A stretch of 10,326 nucleotides of DNA from an uncultured Gammaproteobacteria bacterium (GCA_946887385.1 CAMPKU010000163.1:1-10326); one strand, 5' to 3'. Shown: positions 1-7,629, counted from the first letter of the stretch. Notes: generated by a model from the letters alone, not told the origin. Numbers and translations: made by a program.

Positions 1-2
1 TG

Positions 3-1250
3 CTCGTGGCGGGCGCGCGCGTCGACGCGCCGGGCGCCGACGGGCAGACCGCGCTGATGGTCGTGGCGCGCAGCGGCAACACCGCTGCCGCTGAAACGCT
101 TCTCGAGCATGGTGCCGACGTGAACGCGCGAGAGCGCTGGCGCGAGCAGACCGCGCTGATGTGGGCCGCCGCGCAGAATCAACCTGCGATGACGCAGCTG
201 CTCATCGAGCATGGCGCCGACGTCGACGCACGTTCCGCCGTCAACGACTGGCCGCGACAAGTCACCGGCGAGCCGCGACGCATGTATCGGCCGTTCGGCG
301 GTCTCACGCCGCTGCTCTTCGCAGCACGCGAGGGGTGCCTCGAGTGCGCGCGTGCGCTGCTCGAGGCCGGTGCGAACGTCGATTTGCCGGATCCGAAAGG
401 CGTGACGCCGCTGTTTCTCGCCATCGACAATTTTCACTTCGACACGGCGAAGCTGCTCATCGAAGCGGGCGCGAATCCGAACAAATGGGATTGGTGGGGC
501 CGCACGCCGCTCTACTCCGCCGTCGACGTGAATACGCTCCCGCACGGCGGGCGCGCGGACCGGCGCTCCGTCGACGAGACCGCAAGCGTCGAGATCATCG
601 AGCAGCTGCTCGAGGCCGGCGCCTGGCCGAACGTGCAGCTCAAGCTCTTGCCGCCGTACCGGCACATCGGCGACGACCGCGGCTGCGATCTCATGCTCGT
701 GACGGGCACCACACCGCTGCTGCGCGCCGCGAAGACGTTCGACACGGCCGCGATGGAGCTGCTGATCGATTACGGCGCGAACGTCGACCTGCCGAACGAT
801 GGCGGCATCACGCCCGTGATGGCCGCGGCGGGCCTCGGCTCGGTCGAATGCGACGCGCGCGGCTACGGCCCCGGCATCCCGCACTTTCTGACGCCGGACG
901 TCGAGGCCCAGTCGATCGCGGCGCTCGAGCTGCTACTCGAGGCCGGCGCCGATCTGCACGCGCGCACGCTGAGCGGCCGCGCGGGCGCCCGCAGCCCCGG
1001 CCGCACGGCGCTGTTCGGTGCCGCGTTCTGGGGGTGGAATGACGTCGTCGACTACCTCGTCGAGCGCGGCGCCAAGATCGACGTGGCGGAGCGCGGCGGA
1101 TTGACGCCTGTCGACGCGGCGCTGGGCCGCGCCGGCGGCCACGGCCGCGGATCGACGATCGAAGTGTTCGAAGACACCGCCACGCGGCTCCGTGAGCTCT
1201 GCGCACGGCAAGAAGACTGCGACCTCTCCACACCCGACGGTGCACCCTAG
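3..1250 (+). CDS. Ankyrin-repeat protein, 5' end missing
   Basis: The reading frame is open to the left edge, and the first residues (LVAGARVDAPG) are already the end of an ankyrin repeat, so the true start lies outside the window; the GTG at 6 is not a start. The 415 visible residues hold about nine repeats with the usual G-x-TPL-x-x-A core and LLEAGA/LLIEHGADV endings. Three repeats are broken by longer inserts: after the third (around residues 80-98), in the repeat that starts GRTPLYSAVD, and in the one that contains GPGIPHF. A DWWGRTPL segment followed by the insert NTLPHGG looks like a conserved feature of a bacterial subfamily. Ankyrin repeats bind proteins and imply no catalysis. Whether the protein is exported cannot be seen because the N terminus is absent. 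It is followed after 22 bp by a lipoprotein gene, so a shared operon is likely. The partner is unknown. Confidence 0.9.
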   Translation, partial: LVAGARVDAPGADGQTALMVVARSGNTAAAETLLEHGADVNARERWREQTALMWAAAQNQPAMTQLLIEHGADVDARSAVNDWPRQVTGEPRRMYRPFGGLTPLLFAAREGCLECARALLEAGANVDLPDPKGVTPLFLAIDNFHFDTAKLLIEAGANPNKWDWWGRTPLYSAVDVNTLPHGGRADRRSVDETASVEIIEQLLEAGAWPNVQLKLLPPYRHIGDDRGCDLMLVTGTTPLLRAAKTFDTAAMELLIDYGANVDLPNDGGITPVMAAAGLGSVECDARGYGPGIPHFLTPDVEAQSIAALELLLEAGADLHARTLSGRAGARSPGRTALFGAAFWGWNDVVDYLVERGAKIDVAERGGLTPVDAALGRAGGHGRGSTIEVFEDTATRLRELCARQEDCDLSTPDGAP

Positions 1251-1257
1251 CGCCGTT

Positions 1258-1264
1258 AAGGAAG
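1258..1264 (+). promoter_or_regulatory. Ribosome binding site deciding the GTG start at 1273
   Basis: AAGGAAG lies 8 bases before a GTG at 1273. It supports this start over the upstream in-frame ATG at 1192, which would overlap the ankyrin gene, and over the ATG at 1285, which has no good Shine-Dalgarno sequence. Confidence 0.6.
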
Positions 1265-1272
1265 CCGGTTCA

Positions 1273-2028
1273 GTGCTAAAAAGCATGCTCGGCAGCCTGC
1301 TACTCGTCGTTCTAACTGCGAGCTGCACGTCGCGCGACACGGATCTCGCGCATCCCGATTTCTCGGGTCTTTACCGCCCCGCCGGACTCGAGGTGCAGCC
1401 GTGCGGCCGCAACGAGTGGATGCGCCGCTCATTCGAGACCGACACGTTCTGCGCCGGCGACTCGAGCGCCTTTCCGTTCACAGCGGCCGGGCTCGAGCGC
1501 TGGAAGCAGTACAACGTCATCGACGACCCCGTGCTCGGCTGCGTCGAGGACTTCCCGCGCAACGCCATGCGCGGCCGGCCGATGAGAATCACGCTCGGTG
1601 AGGACATTACCGAGATCGCGTATTGGTTCAACAACCAGTGGTTCGTGCGCACCGTGCACATGAATGGCGCTGCGGCTCCGGCCGATACGCCCTACTCGGT
1701 GACGGGCTACTCGTGGGGCCGCTGGTCCGGCGACACGTTGATCGTCGAGACCACGCACACGCGCGGCGGGCCGATGTTCAACGACCACAAGCCCAACAGC
1801 ACGGCGGCCACGTTCACGGAACGCTTCTGGCGCGCGCCCGACGGAGCGAATTTGCTGATGGAGATCGCGATCGACGATCCCGAGATCTACAGCAAGCCGT
1901 TCGTGCTCAATCGGCAGGAGTGGCTCGCCGCCGGCGCCGATTACGAGCTCAGTCAAGACAAGTGCGAGCCAAGCTCGATCTGGGAAAGGCGGATGCGCGC
2001 CAAGGCCGAAGCCGAACCCGGCCAATGA
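1273..2028 (+). CDS. Putative lipoprotein, partner family of DUF6152 proteins
   Basis: A 251-aa protein starting at GTG. Its N terminus has a Lys followed by a hydrophobic stretch (MLGSLLLVVLTA) ending in a lipobox-like L-T-A-S-C with Cys18, so it is probably a lipoprotein, although the lipobox is not ideal (Thr at -3). The mature part opens with DFSGLY and then has FPFTAAGLERW, a Cys near residue 90 and SWGRWSGDTLIVETT (residues 147-161). A DDPEIYSKPF segment and a Cys near the C terminus (231) follow. I recognise this pattern (D-x-SG-x-W/Y, PFT-x-x-G, GRW-x-GDTLIVET, TIEDP-x-x-Y-x-KP) as a large uncharacterised bacterial family that often sits next to DUF6152 genes. Function is unknown. The DUF6152 gene starts 10 bp downstream and its Shine-Dalgarno overlaps this stop codon region, so the two are probably translated from one message. 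The fusion gene at 9557 seems to carry a related domain. Confidence 0.8.
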   Translation: MLKSMLGSLLLVVLTASCTSRDTDLAHPDFSGLYRPAGLEVQPCGRNEWMRRSFETDTFCAGDSSAFPFTAAGLERWKQYNVIDDPVLGCVEDFPRNAMRGRPMRITLGEDITEIAYWFNNQWFVRTVHMNGAAAPADTPYSVTGYSWGRWSGDTLIVETTHTRGGPMFNDHKPNSTAATFTERFWRAPDGANLLMEIAIDDPEIYSKPFVLNRQEWLAAGADYELSQDKCEPSSIWERRMRAKAEAEPGQ

Positions 2029-2038
2029 GGAGAAGATC

Positions 2039-2650
2039 ATGAGACACGCAGCTCACGTCTGCACCGTCGGCGTCTCGGTCACCCTGCTCGTCGGCGCCGC
2101 CGCGGCGCATCACTCCGATTCGTTGTACTTCGTAGACGACCGCTCGGCCGACGGTGGCGCCATCCGCATCGAAGGCACGATCTCGCGCGTGCGCTGGATC
2201 AACCCGCACTCGGAGTTCTTCGTCGACGTGCCGAGTGCTACGGGCGGCGAACCCGTGGTATGGGCCATCGAAACCGATTCCGTGAATCAGTTGCGCGCAC
2301 TCGGCTGGGACGAGAGCACGCTGCAAACCGGCGACAGAGTCGTGGTTGTGGTGTCGAAATCGAAATTCGACGACACGGCGGGCCGTTTGCGCGACATGCT
2401 CGTCTACGGCGCCACGCCCGAGGAGCCCGCCGCCGTCTATCTGGAGTTCAAGGGCGACGGTAAGCCTGGGTGGCAAGCGCCGTACGAAATCTACAAGGCT
2501 CACCCGCCGTGTCCAGGCACCGTGCCGTTCGACGCCGAGCGTCAACCCGGCAAAGAAACGCTGCTCTGTGCGCGGCTCAGCGCTGACGAGCTCGCTGCAG
2601 CAAAGCGCGACTTCGGCGCCCGCGTGCCGTTGCTGCGCGACGCAAACTAA
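2039..2650 (+). CDS. Secreted DUF6152-family protein
   Basis: A 203-aa protein. AGGAG at 2028-2032 sits 6 bases before the ATG, a strong start. Residues 1-23 form a signal peptide ending in AAAA, and the mature chain would begin HHSDSLYF. The motif EGTISRVRWINPHSEFFVDV (residues 45-64) and the stretch VWAIETDSVNQLRALGW followed by L-x-x-GD-x-V are the DUF6152 pattern (A-HHS, G-T-V-x-x-V-x-W-x-NPH, W-x-x-E, GW, L-x-x-GD). The C-terminal half from about residue 130 is not typical of the short family members. It has Cys158 and Cys177, which could pair in the periplasm. No enzymatic role is known to me. It is the second gene of a tight pair with the lipoprotein at 1273 and precedes a TonB-dependent receptor. 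Confidence 0.82.
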   Translation: MRHAAHVCTVGVSVTLLVGAAAAHHSDSLYFVDDRSADGGAIRIEGTISRVRWINPHSEFFVDVPSATGGEPVVWAIETDSVNQLRALGWDESTLQTGDRVVVVVSKSKFDDTAGRLRDMLVYGATPEEPAAVYLEFKGDGKPGWQAPYEIYKAHPPCPGTVPFDAERQPGKETLLCARLSADELAAAKRDFGARVPLLRDAN

Positions 2651-2660
2651 CCCGATGTTG

Positions 2661-2750
2661 GAAGTGGGCAACAGTTCGGGGCGAACCCGCATTTCGCCCC
2701 AGTAAGACTAGTAGTTTCCCTAACACCCGAAGTGGGCCATACTCGCCCCA
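2661..2750 (+). repeat. Short direct repeat GAAGTGGGC ... TCGCCCCA, two copies
   Basis: GAAGTGGGC occurs at 2661-2669 and again at 2729-2737. Each copy is followed by TCGCCCCA (2694-2701 and 2743-2750). The second copy can fold into a small GTGGG/CCCAC stem. The pair lies in the 143-bp leader of the TonB-dependent receptor and could be a regulator binding site or RNA structure, but two copies in GC-rich DNA could also be chance. Confidence 0.3.
2678..2700 (+). terminator. Hairpin after the DUF6152 gene
   Basis: GGGGCGAA (2678-2685) and TTCGCCCC (2693-2700) are perfect inverted copies separated by 7 bases, 27 bases after the stop at 2650. No run of T follows, so it is not a classical intrinsic terminator. 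It may slow or end transcription, stabilise the upstream message, or act as a leader element of the receptor gene. Confidence 0.4.
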
Positions 2751-2793
2751 CGGCTTCGTTCGCGCGGTGTTTTTTCTGAGGGGGAAGAATCGC

Positions 2794-5319
2794 ATGCGTA
2801 TCCAAGACCGACGCTTCACTGCTCTTTCCACGGCCATCCAGGCCTGCATTCCATCCCGGGGCGGCATTTCAAGACGAACACTCACGCTCGCGCTAGCACC
2901 GTTGCTGGCGGGCGGCGTACCGCTGACCGCGGTCGCGCAGCTCGAAGAGATCGTGGTCACCGCACAGCGGCGTGAGACCAATTTGCAGGCCACGCCGATC
3001 TCGGTTCAAGCATTCACCGCGGAGGACCTCGAGCTAGGCGGCATCACCCAAGGCGCCGACCTCGGCATCATGGTGCCGAACGTCGTGCTGAACCCGTCCA
3101 CCGGAGGCGGTCAGGCCGAGTTCTACGTGCGCGGCACGCCCGGCGTCGGCATCTACGTGGACGGTGTGTGGCAGGGCGGCTTCGGCTTTCGACAAACCAA
3201 TTTTGTCGAGATGGAGCGCGTGGAGGTGCTGCGCGGCCCACAGGGCACGCTGTTCGGCCGCAATACGAACGGCGGCGCCGTCAACATGGTCACGCGGCGA
3301 CCGGCCGACGAGTTCGGCGCACGGGTCAACTTCGAGATCGGAGAGTTCGACCGCCGCAACATGACGCTCGCTGTCGACGTACCGATGAGCGACACGTTGA
3401 AGACCAAGTTCATGGCCTCCAGCCTGAAGAACGAGGGGTTCCTACGGAGCTTGTCCGTACCGCGCTCGTTCGGCGATCAAGACGACACCTTGGTGCGTGC
3501 CGACGTGCTCTGGGAGCCCGGCGACCGCTTTTCGTTGCGGTTCACGGCCAACGACGAGGACAAGTCCAGCTCCGACGCGCGCATCACGAACTTCAGCAAC
3601 CTCGATCATGCGCGTTACATCGCCTACAACATCCTCGCCGGCAATCCGGACTACGTGAACCGGCCAGGCTTCGTCGCGCAGGACTTCGGGCTGCCCTCCG
3701 ATCGCTTCACTCCCGAAACGCACGAGCCGGGATTTCCCGGCGGGCAGGTCGGCAAGTGGGAGACGCGCTCGGACACGATGGACGGCGGCATTCGCGCCGA
3801 CTTGAAGTACTACACGCTGACGATGGACTGGGAGATCACCGACAACATCTCGCTGGAATCCATCACGTCGGCTTGGGAGCTGAACCGCCGCCAGGTCATC
3901 GACTTCGACGGCTCGGAATTCACGATCACCACAGACGACATCTATAACTTCGACGACAACACCACCCAAGAATTTCACCTGACGGGATCGAACTTCGACG
4001 GGCGCATCAGCTGGCTTGCGGGGTTGTACTATCTCGACCAGAAGAGCACGCAGCGCTTTCATCGCTGGGCGATGTACGAGTTTGCGATTCCGAATATCGG
4101 CCCCGGCGATCCAGCGCCGAACCTCGCTGCACGCAACTACGTGCGCTCATGGGGCGCCATGTTCGATCCCGATCCGTTGTGTTATCGGCCGCGCCCGCTC
4201 CCGCCCGGCGCACCGCCGGATCCGATCATGTGCCTGCAGAACTTCAACGCGCTGATCGGCGCCAACGACGACGCGCTAACCGGCAACGAAGACGAGGACC
4301 AGGCGTTCTTCGGCGAGGTCGTGATCGGCTTGACCGAGAAGCTCGACATGACCCTGGGTGTGCGCGTTACGGCCGACGAAGGCCGCGCGCTCACGTACAT
4401 CGAGACCGACGGGTTCCGCAACAGCAACGTGCAGCTGCCGCCGGTCGGCGACGTATTCGGCGGCACGGTGGAAACGGTTACCGAAGACGCCGATCTCGGC
4501 AATATCACGACGAACAAGTTCGCGCTCACGTATCAGTGGACCGACGATCTCATGGTCTACGGGAGCTGGGGAGAAGGCTTCACGTCGGGCGGCATCACGA
4601 ACGTCAACAACGTGGGCCTCGTGCTATTGAATCCGGAAGTGGTCGTCACGCGCGAGGTAGGCGTGCGCTCCGACTGGCGCAGCGGCACGTTGCGGCTCAA
4701 CGCCACGTACTTCGATTCCACCTGGGACGGCATGCGCGTGGAGCAACTTCCGCCGGACGGCGCGGGCGGGTTCCTACCCTTCCCCTATCCGACCAGCGAT
4801 GGCCTCGGAAACGTCAGCGGCTTGGAGCTCGAGGTGGTATACGCGCCGAACGACCGCTGGCGGCTCAATGCCGGGCTCGGCGTGATCGACACGACGTACC
4901 GCGCGAGCGGCGCGTTCGACGGTCAGACCGGTATCGCGCCGGACTCGCCGTTCGCGTATGCACCCGATAACAGCGCGTCACTCGGCATCCAGTACGACCT
5001 GCCGCTCTCCAACGGCAATCGCTTGCGCTTCGCCGGCAACTACGGCTGGATGGATGACTACGTGCGCAGCGCGGCCAATCAACGCACGCAGCGCAATCCC
5101 GACGGATCGATCGCCTATGAGCCCGCATACGGCATCTTCAACGCGCGTGTCGTGCTCGAGCCCGAGGACGGCAACTGGAACGTCGCGCTCTGGGGCACGA
5201 ACCTGACCGACGAGCGCTACATCAACGGCGGGTTCGACGCGCGCTTCGTGTGGGGCTACGACTTCAGCTTGATCGGCCGCTCGCGAGAGGTGGGCCTGAG
5301 CCTGGGCTTCACGTTCTAG
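2794..5319 (+). CDS. TonB-dependent outer-membrane receptor
   Basis: An 841-aa receptor. The ATG at 2794 is preferred over the in-frame GTG at 2767 because GAGGGGGAAG lies just before it and the N terminus then reads as a long signal peptide (Arg-rich start, hydrophobic TLALAPLLAGGVPL, cleavage after AVA at residue 48). A TonB box EEIVVTA follows at 51-57. The plug domain spans roughly 60-170 and contains GIYVDGVW, VEVLRGPQGTLFGRNT and GGAVNMVTRRP. A beta-barrel runs to the end, which closes with GLSLGFTF and a terminal Phe. These receptors import bulky ligands across the outer membrane using TonB energy, but the substrate is not readable here. The plug is short between FYVRG and GIYVDG, where family members usually carry about ten more residues. 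A Pro-rich loop holds Cys463 and Cys480, a possible surface disulfide. It follows a DUF6152/lipoprotein pair in the same direction. Confidence 0.95.
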   Translation: MRIQDRRFTALSTAIQACIPSRGGISRRTLTLALAPLLAGGVPLTAVAQLEEIVVTAQRRETNLQATPISVQAFTAEDLELGGITQGADLGIMVPNVVLNPSTGGGQAEFYVRGTPGVGIYVDGVWQGGFGFRQTNFVEMERVEVLRGPQGTLFGRNTNGGAVNMVTRRPADEFGARVNFEIGEFDRRNMTLAVDVPMSDTLKTKFMASSLKNEGFLRSLSVPRSFGDQDDTLVRADVLWEPGDRFSLRFTANDEDKSSSDARITNFSNLDHARYIAYNILAGNPDYVNRPGFVAQDFGLPSDRFTPETHEPGFPGGQVGKWETRSDTMDGGIRADLKYYTLTMDWEITDNISLESITSAWELNRRQVIDFDGSEFTITTDDIYNFDDNTTQEFHLTGSNFDGRISWLAGLYYLDQKSTQRFHRWAMYEFAIPNIGPGDPAPNLAARNYVRSWGAMFDPDPLCYRPRPLPPGAPPDPIMCLQNFNALIGANDDALTGNEDEDQAFFGEVVIGLTEKLDMTLGVRVTADEGRALTYIETDGFRNSNVQLPPVGDVFGGTVETVTEDADLGNITTNKFALTYQWTDDLMVYGSWGEGFTSGGITNVNNVGLVLLNPEVVVTREVGVRSDWRSGTLRLNATYFDSTWDGMRVEQLPPDGAGGFLPFPYPTSDGLGNVSGLELEVVYAPNDRWRLNAGLGVIDTTYRASGAFDGQTGIAPDSPFAYAPDNSASLGIQYDLPLSNGNRLRFAGNYGWMDDYVRSAANQRTQRNPDGSIAYEPAYGIFNARVVLEPEDGNWNVALWGTNLTDERYINGGFDARFVWGYDFSLIGRSREVGLSLGFTF

Positions 5320-5336
5320 CGGGTTGGGTTTGCCAT

Positions 5337-5370
5337 GCTAGCGGCGGCGAATGTCCGAGCCGCCGCTAGC
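5337..5370. terminator. Perfect 12-bp inverted repeat between convergent genes
   Basis: GCTAGCGGCGGC (5337-5348) and GCCGCCGCTAGC (5359-5370) are exact inverted copies around a 10-base loop. The structure starts 17 bases after the receptor stop and overlaps the last codons and stop of the convergent GIN gene, so it could serve as a bidirectional terminator. Neither side has a T-run, which lowers confidence in factor-independent termination. It may instead protect 3' ends. Confidence 0.5.
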
Positions 5371-6045
5371 GTTCACGTTCACGGAGCGCGGCTCGCCCGA
5401 GTACGTGATGTCACTGCCGCCCGAGGCATTCGCCACGATGCGGTCGCGCACCGCGATCGACAGGTCTGAGCCGCCGCTGCTATGCAGGTCGGCCTCCTCC
5501 GTCTGCAAACCGCTGGCATTGAAGTCGCTGCCGCCGCTCGAGTGCACGTTCGCCGAGCGCGCGCTACCGCTCAAGCGCACGTCGGAGCCGCCCGACGCCT
5601 GCACCTGCAAGGTGGCCGCCGCAACCTCCATGTCCACGTCGCTGCCGCCGGAGGCGACGAGCGAAAGTGAGTCGCTCGTGAAAGGCCCCCCGCTTCTTGC
5701 ATCCGAGCCGCCGGATGCCGTCAATGAGACCAGCTTCGGCAGCGTGACGGACACCGAGCCGTGGTCGCCCCAATCGAAAAAGCCGAACGACCGCTTGCGC
5801 TTGATCTCCAGCGTGCCGGCGCGCACCTCCGTGACAATCTCGTCGAGCTCGCCGTCCGACGACTCCACCTCGACGAGAAACGTATCGCCCTGACGGAGAA
5901 AGAGATCGATGCCGCCGCCGACGCTGATGGCATCGAACCCCGAAAGCTGCCGGGTTTCCCGCTGCTGCGCATCCACGGGCGACGGCGCTACGAGCCATGA
6001 CACCAGCGCCAGAGGAACAGCCAACGCACACGTGTCGGTTCTCAT
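5338..6045 (-). CDS. Secreted GIN-domain (DUF2807) beta-helix protein
   Basis: A 235-aa protein. The ATG at 6045 is chosen over the longer frame (6075) because AGGGG lies 5 bases before it and the product then begins with a clean signal peptide (MRTDTCALAVPL... ending VDA at 26). The N-terminal part (about 27-105) has FDAISVGGGIDLFLRQGD, matching the start of the DUF2807 'head GIN' domain. Seven copies of SGGSD follow, starting at residues 111, 132, 151, 170, 190, 208 and 227, a period of 18-21 residues that fits one coil of a right-handed beta-helix per repeat. The family is described as a putative adhesin head and its function is largely unknown. The protein has no visible anchor, so it is probably periplasmic or released. 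It ends in Arg-Arg-Arg, encoded by one arm of the hairpin at 5337-5370. It converges with the receptor gene. Confidence 0.87.
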   Translation of the reverse strand: MRTDTCALAVPLALVSWLVAPSPVDAQQRETRQLSGFDAISVGGGIDLFLRQGDTFLVEVESSDGELDEIVTEVRAGTLEIKRKRSFGFFDWGDHGSVSVTLPKLVSLTASGGSDARSGGPFTSDSLSLVASGGSDVDMEVAAATLQVQASGGSDVRLSGSARSANVHSSGGSDFNASGLQTEEADLHSSGGSDLSIAVRDRIVANASGGSDITYSGEPRSVNVNASGGSDIRRR

Positions 6046-6187
6046 GCTTGCCCCTGCTATTGAAGTTCGGCCCATGGGGACGATACTCCCGCTTCCGAGC
6101 GCAGTCGAGACGGCGAGGGCTGCCCTCTCGTCCGGTGCTTCCCTTGCCTACGGCGGCGCCTAAAGCGACTGCAACGGTAGCCGCACG

Positions 6188-6667
6188 TCAGGCGCTTTTG
6201 AGGAACTGCTTGAACATGCCGGGGCGGTAGCCGCCCGCCTCCATGCGGAACGCGATGTTCAGGCGATTCCAGCTGTTGACCGTCGCGATCGCGAGCGTCA
6301 GCGCGACGAGCTCCTGCTCGGTGAAGTTGTTGCTGACTTCGTCGTAGGCCTCGTCCGGCACGTGGCCGTCCGCGACCAGCGTTACCGCCTCCGTCCAGGC
6401 GAGCGCGGCTCGCTCGCGCTCCGAGTAGAGCGACGTCTCGCGCCAGGCGTCGAGCAAATACAGGCGCTGCTCGGTCTCGCCCGCCGCACGCGCGTCTTTG
6501 CTGTGCATGTCGAGACAGTACGCGCAACCGTTGATCTGCGACGCGCGCATCTTCACGAGCTCGAGCAGCGAGTGCTCGAGGCCGGATGCTTCGATCTGCG
6601 CCCCGAGAGCGAACAGCGGCTTTACGGCCTGCATCGAGACGCGGGTGAAATCGATACGAGTTTTCAT
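6188..6667 (-). CDS. Carboxymuconolactone decarboxylase / AhpD-like protein
   Basis: A 159-aa cytoplasmic protein. AAAGGAG (6674-6680) lies 6 bases before the ATG. The core reads LVKMRASQINGCAYCLDMH (residues 37-55) with the redox pair Cys48-x-x-Cys51 and His55, as in AhpD-type alkylhydroperoxidases. TEQELVALTLAIATVNSWNR follows at 116-135. Members with C-x-x-C-x-x-x-H usually act in peroxide or thiol redox chemistry, not as true decarboxylases, but the substrate is unknown. It lies 65 bp downstream of the ECF41 sigma gene and has its own ECF41-type promoter in that gap. This is the classic ECF41 target class, so its expression is probably controlled by the neighbouring sigma factor. Confidence 0.93.
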   Translation of the reverse strand: MKTRIDFTRVSMQAVKPLFALGAQIEASGLEHSLLELVKMRASQINGCAYCLDMHSKDARAAGETEQRLYLLDAWRETSLYSERERAALAWTEAVTLVADGHVPDEAYDEVSNNFTEQELVALTLAIATVNSWNRLNIAFRMEAGGYRPGMFKQFLKSA

Positions 6668-6695
6668 GTGGGGCTCCTTTGAGTTGGTTCGCCCC

Positions 6696-6725
6696 TTAGA
6701 CGAACGAGGTCCCGTGCGTGTGACA
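6696..6725 (-). promoter_or_regulatory. ECF41-type promoter of the CMD gene
   Basis: On the minus strand TGTCACA (6719-6725) is followed after exactly 16 bases by CGTC (6699-6702), extended to CGTCTAA (6696-6702). This is the promoter I recall as described for ECF41 sigma factors (TGTCACA in -35, CGTC in -10). It lies 28 bases upstream of the CMD start, which leaves room for a short leader with its Shine-Dalgarno sequence. Confidence 0.85.
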
Positions 6726-6732
6726 GCCGCGA

Positions 6733-7629
6733 TCAGTGCGGCGCGGCAGCCGGAACGCTGCGCAGCTTGTCCGGATTCAGCACGCTATACACGCCGAGAA
6801 TTCGGCGCCCGTCCGTGAGAAGCGACATTACCGCGACGAGCCGGCCGTCCACGCGCAACGCAATGCCGGTTTCGCCGTTCACAGCGATTTTTTGCAGCGT
6901 GAGCCCGTGTTGGGCGCCGCGCAGCACTCCGAGCAAATAGCGCGCGACGCTCCGGCCGCCACGCACCACCTTGTGCGCAGCCCTGGCCTTGCCGCCGCCA
7001 TCGGACGTAAGCGTGGCCTCCTCCGCAAAAATTTCGAGCAGCGCGTCTCGGTCGCGAAGCTCGATGGCGCGCATGAACGTCTCGACGAGCCGCTCGCGCG
7101 CCGCAGCGCTCATGCGCACACGCGGCCGCTCTTCACGTACTCGCCGGCGCGCGCGGCTCACGATCTGCCGGCAGGCGGTTGCGCTCTTGCCGAGCGCCGC
7201 CGCGATCTCGTCGTAGTCGGAATCGAACACGTCGTGCAACAGGAACGCGGCGCGCTCCTCGGGAGCCAGCCGCTCGAGCACGGCCAGAAACGCCACGGAC
7301 AAGTCGGACGCGAGCTCGGTCGCCGCGTCCGGCGCCGCCGACTCCTCGATGAGCGGCTCGGGCAGCCATGGGCCTACGTAGGCCTCGCGCTCCGTGCGCA
7401 GTTGGCGCAGCCGGTCGATACAGAGTCGCGTGGTGGTCGTGACGAGCCAGGCCTCCGGCGTGCGGACCTGCTCGGTGGGCGTGCCGTGCCAGCGCAAGTA
7501 AGCTTCCTGCACCATGTCGTCGGCGTCGGCGCGTGAGCCCAGCATGCGGTAGGCCACGCCCCACAGGCGCCCGCGATGTGCCTCGAATGCCGTGCGTTGG
7601 CTAGCGGCGTGTGCGGATTCGAGCTCCAT
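6733..7629 (-). CDS. ECF41-family RNA polymerase sigma factor with SnoaL-like tail
   Basis: A 298-aa sigma factor. Sigma region 2 covers about 13-80 (AFEAHRGRLWGVAYRMLGS, ADDMVQEAYLRW) and region 4 about 108-165 (LAPEERAAFLLHDVF, YDEIAAALGKSATACRQIVSRARRR). Between them is WLPEP (88-92). After region 4 comes a SnoaL-like domain of about 120 residues with DGGGK (210-214) and NPDKL (285-289). These three motifs define the ECF41 group, in which the tail replaces a separate anti-sigma factor and tunes activity. The signal sensed is unknown. The gene has a promoter of the same type as its likely target, so it is probably autoregulated. The start at 7629 has no Shine-Dalgarno sequence and lies 8 bases from the -10 CGTC core. 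Downstream is the CMD gene, the usual partner. Confidence 0.95.
   Translation of the reverse strand: MELESAHAASQRTAFEAHRGRLWGVAYRMLGSRADADDMVQEAYLRWHGTPTEQVRTPEAWLVTTTTRLCIDRLRQLRTEREAYVGPWLPEPLIEESAAPDAATELASDLSVAFLAVLERLAPEERAAFLLHDVFDSDYDEIAAALGKSATACRQIVSRARRRVREERPRVRMSAAARERLVETFMRAIELRDRDALLEIFAEEATLTSDGGGKARAAHKVVRGGRSVARYLLGVLRGAQHGLTLQKIAVNGETGIALRVDGRLVAVMSLLTDGRRILGVYSVLNPDKLRSVPAAAPH

Noticed and set aside
1192..1272. Longer lipoprotein reading frame starting at the ATG at 1192
   Set aside because: It overlaps the ankyrin gene by 59 bases and buries the signal sequence; the GTG at 1273 has a good Shine-Dalgarno sequence and gives a proper lipoprotein N terminus.
1429..2692. Minus-strand frames of 203 and 247 codons opposite the lipoprotein and DUF6152 genes
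   Set aside because: Composition is typical of antisense shadows, no family pattern is visible, and the plus-strand genes are well supported.
3168..4970. Long plus-strand frames of 259 and 273 codons inside the receptor gene
   Set aside because: They are Arg-rich out-of-frame shadows of GC-rich coding DNA with no recognisable motif, fully inside an unmistakable receptor gene.
5409..5416. TGTCACT inside the GIN gene as a further ECF41 -35
   Set aside because: The last base differs, no CGTC follows at 15-16 bases, and it lies in coding sequence in the wrong orientation for any gene start.
6115..6127. Small hairpin GAGGG-CTG-CCCTC in the gap between the CMD and GIN genes
   Set aside because: Only 5 bp of stem, no T-run on either side; too weak to call a terminator. 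The rest of this 142-bp gap shows no convincing promoter either.
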